DNA of 5,920 bases from Planctomycetaceae bacterium (lineage in GTDB: Bacteria; Planctomycetota; Planctomycetia; Pirellulales; UBA1268). Positions 1-4,856 of this stretch are shown here, piece after piece. Location: assembly GCA_003488325.1 (NCBI GenBank), contig DNLZ01000419.1:1224-7143 (forward strand), written 5' to 3'. Within the stretch, counting starts at the first letter, position 1. Each line of letters begins with the position of its first letter. The notes below the pieces were generated by a model. It made no database searches and was not told the DNA's origin. It worked only from the letters and a program-made list of their open reading frames with translations. A program made the position numbers and the translations under genes.

Positions 1-125
1 TCGTCGAGCTCGAAGATGGGGATCTCCACCCCGTCGTAGCCGAGGGCCTTGATGCGCTCGACGACGGGCACGAGGCCGTCATGGAGGCGGTCGGTCCAGA
101 GCAGGAGATTGAGTCCGTAGTGCAT
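1..125 (-). CDS. Sugar phosphate isomerase/epimerase, N-terminal fragment
   Basis: The gene reads leftward and runs off the left edge, so only the first 41 codons are present. The fragment begins MHYGLNLLLWTDRL and continues with a helix ending in ALGYDGVEIPIFELD. This is the first strand, helix and second strand of the xylose isomerase-like TIM barrel, as seen in ketose 3-epimerases of the tagatose/psicose type. The Glu of GVEIP lies in the second strand. In this family the catalytic metal-binding Glu and His residues lie further on and cannot be seen here. The ATG at 125 is chosen because it gives the normal family N-terminus and has a GGGGAG Shine-Dalgarno sequence 8 bases upstream. A 173-base gap separates it from the methyltransferase stop, so it may have its own promoter. 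The substrate cannot be told from this fragment. Confidence is high for the fold and moderate for the epimerase label. Confidence 0.82.
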   Translation of the reverse strand, partial: MHYGLNLLLWTDRLHDGLVPVVERIKALGYDGVEIPIFELD

Positions 126-133
126 CGCGAGGG

Positions 134-139
134 CTCCCC
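134..139 (-). promoter_or_regulatory. Shine-Dalgarno sequence of the epimerase-like gene
   Basis: On the minus strand this reads GGGGAG, 8 bases before the ATG at 125. It is the clearest ribosome binding site in the window and fixes the start of the leftmost gene. Confidence 0.6.
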
Positions 140-298
140 GGGATCGACGATCACGAAGCCGGATTCAAGCCGAACGGCCGCCGTCGGGCAAGACGGGCCG
201 GGCCCGCTCGTACGAACGACCACCCGCCCGGATGGGCGCGGGCCCCGACGGCGGCGGCTCGGCCCGGGGGCGATGCCCCTTCCCGCCACGGCGCGCGA

Positions 299-1249
299 TC
301 AGAAGAGTTTCCGGTCGCGCCGCTCCGGTGCCACGCGTCTGCGGCCCGCACCGCCCCTCTTGAGCCGCCGACCCCTGGCCGTGGATGGAGCGCTCTTGAG
401 CGGCTCGGCGGCGCCGTCGAGAGGATCGTCGACCGCGATCGTCTCGAGCCGTGCCCGGATCCGTTCGGCGTAGGCCTCGGAGAGCTCGCAGCCGATGAAC
501 CGGCGGCCGAGCTTCTTGGCGACCGCGAGCGTGGTGCCGCTGCCGGCGAAGGGGTCGAGGACGACGTCGTCCGGGTGGCTCGAGGCGCGAATGATCCGCC
601 CGAGCAGCTGCTCCGGCATCTGGCAGCCGTGCCAGCCCGAGCGTTCCTTGAACGTGCCGCATACCCGGGGGAAGTACCACGTGTCCTCGTCCGAGCCGAA
701 CCCGGAAGGCAGGTCCTGCGGCCGCAGCACCCACGTGTCGTCAGGCAGGCGTCCCCGCGGATTCGCCCGCTTGTCGCCGTAGACCAGCTCGCGGGCGCTG
801 GGCACGCGGATCGCATCGCTGTTGAACGTGAAGGCGGCCGGATCCTTCACCAGATGGAAGAGGTGGGCGTGGGAGCGGCTGAACTTGGAGCGGCAGTTCA
901 CGCCGAACGTGTAGTACCAGACGACCCAACTCCGACAGGTGAAGCCGAGTTCGCGGGTCGCGAGCACCTTGAGTTCGGCCGCGTACTCGTCGCCGATCGC
1001 CAGCCAGAGCGTGCCGTCCGGGCGGAGCACCCGCTGCACGCCCCCGATCCACCGGCGTGACCACGCGAGGTAGTCGTCGGCCGTGCGGCGGTCGTCGTAG
1101 GTGTCGTAGTCGTAGCCGATGTTGAACGGAGGGTCGGCGAACGCGAGGTGGACGCTCGCATCCGGCAGGCGCGCGAGCATGTCGAGGCAGTCACCCTGGT
1201 GGATGGCGTCGAGCGGGAACGGCTCGGGCGAGGCGCGGTCGGCTGCCAT
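299..1249 (-). CDS. Beta-class site-specific DNA methyltransferase (N6-adenine or N4-cytosine)
   Basis: A 316-residue protein that should transfer a methyl group from S-adenosylmethionine to an exocyclic amino group in DNA. The catalytic motif IV, DPPF, is at residues 39-42 (DPPFNIGYDYD). The AdoMet-binding motif I, DPFAGSGTT, is at 232-240 and is followed by LGRRFIGCELSEAYAERI (motif II region). Catalytic motif first and AdoMet motif second is the beta-class order. The variable middle part (about 105-225) should hold target recognition, and the final 30 residues are a basic tail rich in Arg and Lys. The ATG at 1249 gives a compact N-terminus shortly before the family's GDCLDMLARLPDASVHLAFADPP block. 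The frame stays open upstream into the peptidase gene, but that stretch is low-complexity and is the antisense shadow of a real gene. No Shine-Dalgarno is visible at this ATG; a -10-like TACATT lies 8 bases upstream. No restriction endonuclease lies next to it in the window. DPPF does not settle adenine versus cytosine, and the target site is unknown. Confidence 0.93.
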   Translation of the reverse strand: MAADRASPEPFPLDAIHQGDCLDMLARLPDASVHLAFADPPFNIGYDYDTYDDRRTADDYLAWSRRWIGGVQRVLRPDGTLWLAIGDEYAAELKVLATRELGFTCRSWVVWYYTFGVNCRSKFSRSHAHLFHLVKDPAAFTFNSDAIRVPSARELVYGDKRANPRGRLPDDTWVLRPQDLPSGFGSDEDTWYFPRVCGTFKERSGWHGCQMPEQLLGRIIRASSHPDDVVLDPFAGSGTTLAVAKKLGRRFIGCELSEAYAERIRARLETIAVDDPLDGAAEPLKSAPSTARGRRLKRGGAGRRRVAPERRDRKLF

Positions 1250-1257
1250 GGATGCTG

Positions 1258-1286
1258 AATGTAGGGGAGGGGACGCACGGCGCGAA
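1258..1286 (-). promoter_or_regulatory. Candidate promoter of the methyltransferase gene
   Basis: On the minus strand TTCGCG (1286-1281) and TACATT (1263-1258) are separated by 17 bases. They match the sigma-70 consensus at 3 of 6 and 4 of 6 positions. The TACATT ends only 8 bases before the ATG at 1249, so transcription would begin at or next to the start codon. No purine-rich Shine-Dalgarno is present in the same stretch. The 47-base gap to the peptidase stop leaves little other room for a promoter. Read-through from the peptidase gene is the alternative. Confidence 0.35.
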
Positions 1287-1296
1287 TCGGCCGGCC

Positions 1297-2586
1297 TCAC
1301 GTGCCCGTCGCGAGGCGGAGGGCGATTCGACAGGCGTTCTCGAAGACCGCGAGGTCGAGCCGCTCGTTCGTGGTGTGGATGTCGGCCTGGCCGCAGCCGA
1401 GCGTGACCGTCGGGATCCCGTTGGCGGCCATCCAGTTGGCGTCGAGGCCGCCGTTGCTGACGTCGAGCCTGGGCTCGAGGCCGACGGCCCGGACCGCCTC
1501 CGTGGCGGCCACGACGCACGGCTCGTCGTCGTCGAGGCGGAACGCCTCGTAGTCGAGACGGCCCTCGCACGTCACCCTGCCCCTGCGCCCCGAAGCGCTC
1601 TGCACCCGCTTCGCGGCGTCGGTGAACGCCTTCTCGATCGCCTTGACGATGCGGGAGCGAAAGGCCGGGTCGTGGCCACGCGCCTCCGCCCGCAGGTGGG
1701 CCGACTCGGCGACGACGTTGGTGGCAGCACCGGCGTTGATGACGCCCACGTTGCTCGTGCCGCGTTTGCCCTGCTTTTCGACGAGGCCGTGCCAGCCATC
1801 CTCGACGAGCGAGGCGATCGCCAGCGATGCGATCGCGATCGCCGAGACGCCCTGCTCCGGCGCGACGCCGGCATGGGAGGGAATACCCTCGATGGTGATG
1901 TCCATGCGGTAGCCGCCGGTCGCGCCGACCGTGATCTTCTCGGCCGCCCCACCGTCGAAGTTGAAGGCGAGCTTCGGGCGGCCGAGGTCCGCACCCTTCA
2001 CGTATCTGGCTCCGTAGAGCCCGACCTCCTCCTGGATCGCGAAGAGGAGCGTCAGCGGTGGATGGTCGAGGCCGCGTTCGAGGATGTCGAGCGCGGTGGA
2101 GAGCACCACCGCCACGCCCGCGCGGTCATCGCCCCCGAGCCCGGTGCTCGCGTCGGTGCTCACGATGAAGTTTCCCTTGACCGCCGGCTTCGCCCCGAGG
2201 CACACCGGCACGGTGTCCATGTGGGCCATGAGCAGTCGTCGCGGCCCGGGGCGCGTGCCGGGAAGCCTGACGATGAGGTTGCCGACCTCGCCGGCGATCG
2301 GCGTCCGGGTGTGCGCGTCGTCGAACGCGATCGCGTCGGCGGGGCAGCCCGCCTTGCGGAGCCTGTCGGCGATGTGATTCGCGACGTCCTTCTCGCGCCC
2401 CGACACCCCGGGAATGGCGAGCAGATCGAGCACGACCCGCCGGGCACGGGCGAGGTCGGGCGTGACGGCACCGGCCGTCGGCGCGGCGCCGCTCGCGACC
2501 CGATCTCGCGCGGGCCGGGCCGTGCGGGGCGGCGTGCTCCGGGTGCGTTTCGAACCGCGCGAACGTCGCTCTGGCTGACGTGCCAT
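1297..2586 (-). CDS. M20-family zinc peptidase, PepT-like
   Basis: A 429-residue protein of the M20 metallopeptidase family, closest in appearance to peptidase T-like aminopeptidases that trim short peptides in the cytoplasm. The two-zinc site can be read directly: HMD at 122-124 (first ligand His122 and the adjacent Asp124), the bridging Asp in GLGGDDRAG (Asp153), the catalytic Glu186 and ligand Glu187 in AIQEEVG, Asp211 in FNFDGG, and His404 in DIHTTNE. The lid or dimerisation domain, with GIPSHAG, lies between the two halves of the catalytic domain. The conserved fold starts only at about residue 45 (ARRVVLDLLAIPGVSGRE). The first 44 residues are a basic Arg/Pro/Thr/Ser-rich extension without a recognisable signal peptide. 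The ATG at 2586 is chosen for its GAAAGG sequence 5 bases upstream. An in-frame GTG at 2700 would add 38 more Arg-rich residues, and a later start is also possible. All zinc ligands are present, so it should be active; the peptide substrate is not known. Confidence 0.9.
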   Translation of the reverse strand: MARQPERRSRGSKRTRSTPPRTARPARDRVASGAAPTAGAVTPDLARARRVVLDLLAIPGVSGREKDVANHIADRLRKAGCPADAIAFDDAHTRTPIAGEVGNLIVRLPGTRPGPRRLLMAHMDTVPVCLGAKPAVKGNFIVSTDASTGLGGDDRAGVAVVLSTALDILERGLDHPPLTLLFAIQEEVGLYGARYVKGADLGRPKLAFNFDGGAAEKITVGATGGYRMDITIEGIPSHAGVAPEQGVSAIAIASLAIASLVEDGWHGLVEKQGKRGTSNVGVINAGAATNVVAESAHLRAEARGHDPAFRSRIVKAIEKAFTDAAKRVQSASGRRGRVTCEGRLDYEAFRLDDDEPCVVAATEAVRAVGLEPRLDVSNGGLDANWMAANGIPTVTLGCGQADIHTTNERLDLAVFENACRIALRLATGT

Positions 2587-2591
2587 GCAGG

Positions 2592-2597
2592 CCTTTC
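2592..2597 (-). promoter_or_regulatory. Shine-Dalgarno-like site of the M20 peptidase gene
   Basis: On the minus strand this reads GAAAGG, 5 bases before the ATG at 2586. It is the main reason for preferring this start over the in-frame GTG at 2700. Confidence 0.4.
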
Positions 2598-2709
2598 GTA
2601 CCGGGTCGTGTGGGGTCGTGCTCGGGCAACGCGGGCATCCCCGTCGCCGTGCCGTCGTCGTGAATCGATCGCGCGCCACGCGGACGCGGGCTCGATGCAC
2701 CGCGGCGGC

Positions 2710-2715
2710 AGTCTA
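2710..2715 (-). promoter_or_regulatory. Possible -10 hexamer upstream of the M20 peptidase gene
   Basis: On the minus strand this reads TAGACT, matching the -10 consensus at 4 of 6 positions, inside the 146-base gap between the glycosyltransferase-like stop and the peptidase ATG. No -35-like hexamer is visible at 17-18 bases. If used, it would give a leader of roughly 115-120 bases before the ATG at 2586, or a nearly leaderless start at the GTG at 2700. The evidence is weak. Confidence 0.2.
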
Positions 2716-2732
2716 CCCGCTCGCGCGTCGTC

Positions 2733-3389
2733 TCATCCCGTGGCCGCCTGACGGCGCCCCACGGCGCGACGGCAGGCGGTGAGCACCGAGGTCGCCTCGT
2801 CGGGCGCGAGGGGCCAGGTTTCGCAGCGGCCTTCGGCGATGGCGTCGGCAGCCAGCCAGTGCCGCGAGAGTTCCGTCGCGGTCGGTTCGTCGGCGGCCAC
2901 CACCGTGCCGCTCGAGCCGACGGCCGCGCGGACGAGCCGCCGCAGGGAAGGGCGGGACGCGGCCGCGGCGAGATCACCGGCCGAGACGTGCACGACGACC
3001 GGCGCGCCGGTCTCGATGGCGAGGTCGGCGAGGATGCCCGCGTGCACGACGAAGATGGCGTCCGGATCGAGCATGTCCACCGCCTCGGCGATCATCTGCC
3101 GGGCGGTCTCGCGAACGAGCCCGAGCAGTCGCGACGGCACCGTCGCGGTGGCGGAGAGAAACGCCTCGGCCGCGCCGTCGCGGACGGCGGCGAGGAGGAT
3201 CCGGGATGCCGCGGCGACGTCGTGCAGATGGATGCCGTGGAGGCCGGGGCTGGGTGACTCGAGCGTCGAGACGCTCGCGGGGCCGCAGACCGAGGCGATC
3301 ACGTCGAGCCCGGCCAGGGCCGTCCGCAGTTGGTGCGCCCGGGAGTGAGGAGGATCGCAGCAGGCGTGATCCACGAGCAGGATGCGCAT
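2733..3389 (-). CDS. Single-domain GT-B glycosyltransferase-like protein (N-terminal half only)
   Basis: A 218-residue protein that looks like the N-terminal, acceptor-side Rossmann domain of a family 4 (GT-B) glycosyltransferase. It opens with MRILLVDHACCDPPHSRA, the usual first strand and glycine/proline-rich loop position. Later come LDPDAIFVVHAG (107-118), ETGAPVVVHVSAGDL (126-140) and GTVVAADEPTATELSRHWL (161-179), which follow the familiar order of a 'where it lives' strand, an 'X-GVPVV' strand and a 'vivas-E' strand. The C-terminal donor-binding domain, with its conserved Glu region, is absent. The stop at 2735-2733 is followed by only 146 bases before the next gene, so a frameshift cannot hide it. 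The ATG at 3389 is chosen because MRILLV is the natural start of the fold; only a weak GGAA lies upstream. It sits 83 bases downstream of pgpA on the same strand and may be co-transcribed. A catalytic role is unproven. It may be a partner subunit, a binding protein or a relic. Confidence 0.72.
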   Translation of the reverse strand: MRILLVDHACCDPPHSRAHQLRTALAGLDVIASVCGPASVSTLESPSPGLHGIHLHDVAAASRILLAAVRDGAAEAFLSATATVPSRLLGLVRETARQMIAEAVDMLDPDAIFVVHAGILADLAIETGAPVVVHVSAGDLAAAASRPSLRRLVRAAVGSSGTVVAADEPTATELSRHWLAADAIAEGRCETWPLAPDEATSVLTACRRAVGRRQAATG

Positions 3390-3472
3390 GGTCGTCGCGT
3401 TCCGGTCGGACCCGCCCCATCGAACCCCGGCGCGACGGGCCATGTGGCGCCACGGCGTCGCCGGGTCATGGT

Positions 3473-4033
3473 CTACCCCGTGGCCCCGCTGCCGGCAAAC
3501 GCGAGGCGGGCCAGCGCGAGACCGACGGCCGCCCATGCCGCGGCGCCCCAGTCATCGGCCATGATGCCGAGGCCGGCGGGCAGTGACTCGAGCTGTCGGC
3601 ACGGAGCGGGCTTCCAGATGTCGAACACCCGGAAGAGCACGAAGGCCGTGGCGAGCACGAGCAGTGAACGATCGGAGGGAGGCACGACGAGGAGTGTCAG
3701 CGGCAGGGCCGCTGCTTCGTCGAACACGACCGCACCCGGGTCCTTCCCCCGCCCGAGCCGCGCGGCCGCCCGCGTGCAGATCGGGATCCCGACTGCGCAG
3801 ATGACCGCGACGAGAGCCGCCTCGAAGAGGAGCGTCGTGCGACCCGCTCCAGCCGTGTCCGGAACGCGTGTCGCCAGCCACGTCGCCGCAGCGCCCGTGG
3901 CGAGCGACAGCGGGATTCCCACGATCGCGCCGAACGTGCCGGGGGCCCGTGGCGCGTATCCGATGCCGCCACAGGTGCCCGCGAGCAGCCAGGGGTCGAA
4001 GCCGCGGCGGACGGAGGCATGTCCAGGCTCCAT
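3473..4033 (-). CDS. pgpA: Phosphatidylglycerophosphatase A
   Basis: A 186-residue membrane protein that dephosphorylates phosphatidylglycerophosphate to phosphatidylglycerol, the last step in making this phospholipid. Family motifs appear in order: GGIGYAPRAPGTFGA (22-36), DPGAVVFDE (98-106, with Asp98, Asp105 and Glu106 as likely metal-binding acids), FRVFDIWKPAP (134-144) and GIMADDWGAAAW (156-167, with Asp160 and Asp161). Hydrophobic stretches at about 34-56, 66-86, 108-118 with 123-136, and 163-180 fit a small multi-spanning inner-membrane protein. The length is normal for the family. Where many relatives have a glycine after the DE motif (DEVVG-type), this protein has DEAAAL, a small change of unknown effect. 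The ATG at 4033 is the first in frame before the conserved block. No Shine-Dalgarno is visible, and TACACT lies 7 bases upstream. It is divergent from def across a 202-base spacer. Confidence 0.93.
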   Translation of the reverse strand: MEPGHASVRRGFDPWLLAGTCGGIGYAPRAPGTFGAIVGIPLSLATGAAATWLATRVPDTAGAGRTTLLFEAALVAVICAVGIPICTRAAARLGRGKDPGAVVFDEAAALPLTLLVVPPSDRSLLVLATAFVLFRVFDIWKPAPCRQLESLPAGLGIMADDWGAAAWAAVGLALARLAFAGSGATG

Positions 4034-4040
4034 GGAGCCC

Positions 4041-4046
4041 AGTGTA
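4041..4046 (-). promoter_or_regulatory. Candidate -10 hexamer of pgpA
   Basis: On the minus strand this reads TACACT, 7 bases before the pgpA ATG at 4033. It matches the sigma-70 -10 consensus at 4 of 6 positions. No convincing -35 hexamer is seen at 16-18 bases. The position implies a leaderless or almost leaderless transcript, which agrees with the lack of a Shine-Dalgarno sequence. Confidence 0.35.
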
Positions 4047-4061
4047 GCGGCCCCGGGCCGC
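4047..4061. repeat. Short GC-rich dyad in the pgpA-def spacer
   Basis: Two 7-base arms, GCGGCCC and GGGCCGC, flank a single central base. The dyad abuts the candidate -10 of pgpA, where a regulator could bind. In DNA this GC-rich such a dyad can also arise by chance, and with a one-base centre it is not a good RNA hairpin. Confidence 0.3.
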
Positions 4062-4110
4062 GGATCGGCCCGGCGTTCCGAGCGCGTCCCGCACCGATCA
4101 GCGGCCGCCG

Positions 4111-4140
4111 TGGAGGGGCCGTCGCCGATACGACTATCAT
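4111..4140 (+). promoter_or_regulatory. Candidate promoter for def-fmt
   Basis: TATCAT at 4135-4140 matches the -10 consensus at 5 of 6 positions, the best -10-like hexamer noted in the window's intergenic spacers. A weak -35-like TGGAGG (3 of 6) lies at 4111-4116 with an 18-base spacer. Transcription would start near 4147 and give a leader of about 90 bases before the def ATG at 4236. It lies in the divergent spacer, where a rightward promoter is required. Confidence 0.45.
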
Positions 4141-4235
4141 GCAGGTCGAGTCGTGCGATGGGGACGCGATGCTGCGTCCCGGTCGTCCCGGTCGTTGCCG
4201 CCGGCTCGCCATCACCGCCCCCACGGAACGCGAAC

Positions 4236-4856
4236 ATGGAGACGACGTCGCCGGCCGCCGAGATCGGGCCGCTCGCGCTCGTGGAATACCCGCATCCGGC
4301 GCTCGCGCGCCGCGCGAAGCCGGTGGTGCGGCTCGACGATCCCCTCGCCGCCGCGGTCGATCGGATGTTCGAGATCATGTACGAGGCGGGCGGCATCGGT
4401 CTTGCGGCCAACCAGGTGGCGCTCCCGTATCGGCTGTTCGTCGTCAACTGCTCGGGGCATCCGGACGAAGGCGAGGAGCTCGTGTTCGTGAATCCGGTGC
4501 TCAGCAAGCCGCGCGGGACGGCCGTGCAGGAGGAGGGATGCCTGAGCCTGCCGGGCGTGCGCATGGACGTGCGACGACCGGCGCGGGTGGTCGTCGATGC
4601 ATGGTCGCTCGACGGAGAACCCCTCCACCTCGATCTCGACGGCCTGCTCGCGCGGGTGGTCCAGCACGAATACGACCACCTCGACGGCCGGTTGTTCACC
4701 GACCGGCTGCCGGAGGCGGCGACGCTCGAGGTGCGTCGATCGCTCGAGACCTTCCGGGAGGTGTTCGCCGGCAAACAGGCCCGCGGCGAGCTCCCTTCCA
4801 CCGAGGTGCTCGTCGCCGAGCTCGACCGGCTCGAGGCGGCACGGTGCACGGCGTGA
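4236..4856 (+). CDS. def: Peptide deformylase
   Basis: A 206-residue metalloenzyme that removes the formyl group from the N-terminal methionine of new proteins as they leave the ribosome. All three family motifs are intact: GIGLAANQ (53-60), EEGCLSLP (99-106, metal ligand Cys102) and QHEYDHLDG (143-151, ligands His144 and His148, catalytic Glu145). The N-terminal ALVEYPHPALARRAKPV is the usual first strand. It carries a tail of about 45 residues after the last motif (ending near EVLVAELDRLE), a common kind of extension in this family, so it is longer than the E. coli enzyme. The ATG at 4236 is the nearest start to the conserved core, with a weak GGAA 7 bases upstream. An in-frame ATG at 4158 would add 26 Pro/Val-rich residues and is less likely. 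The last 13 bases overlap fmt, so the two are probably translated from one mRNA. Confidence 0.97.
   Translation: METTSPAAEIGPLALVEYPHPALARRAKPVVRLDDPLAAAVDRMFEIMYEAGGIGLAANQVALPYRLFVVNCSGHPDEGEELVFVNPVLSKPRGTAVQEEGCLSLPGVRMDVRRPARVVVDAWSLDGEPLHLDLDGLLARVVQHEYDHLDGRLFTDRLPEAATLEVRRSLETFREVFAGKQARGELPSTEVLVAELDRLEAARCTA
4833..4836 (+). promoter_or_regulatory. Shine-Dalgarno of fmt inside def
   Basis: GAGG lies 7 bases before the GTG at 4844 and 16 bases before the alternative GTG at 4853. This spacing favours the 4844 start for fmt. Confidence 0.45.

Noticed and set aside
267..279. Hairpin GGGGC/GCCCC downstream of the methyltransferase stop as a terminator
   Set aside because: The stem has only 5 pairs with a 3-base loop, and no T-run follows on the minus strand. 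Such stems are frequent by chance in this composition.
1083..1122. Run of repeated GTCGTA/GTCGTC triplets
   Set aside because: It is the codon pattern of the Tyr/Asp-rich stretch after the DPPF motif of the methyltransferase (YDYDTYDDRR), not a non-coding tandem repeat.
1250..1570. N-terminal extension of the methyltransferase frame to 1570
   Set aside because: It is antisense-like, Arg-rich and overlaps the end of the peptidase gene in another frame. The family N-terminus is already complete from the ATG at 1249.
1252..2751. A rightward 499-codon open frame antisense to the M20 peptidase
   Set aside because: Its translation is Arg/Val/Asp-rich without a recognisable fold, and the opposite strand carries an intact peptidase with every zinc ligand.
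4019..4843. The upstream part of the fmt frame, open from 4019 and overlapping all of def
   Set aside because: The translation is Arg/Gly/Ala-rich and matches nothing, while def in the other frame has all three deformylase motifs. Fmt begins at 4844.
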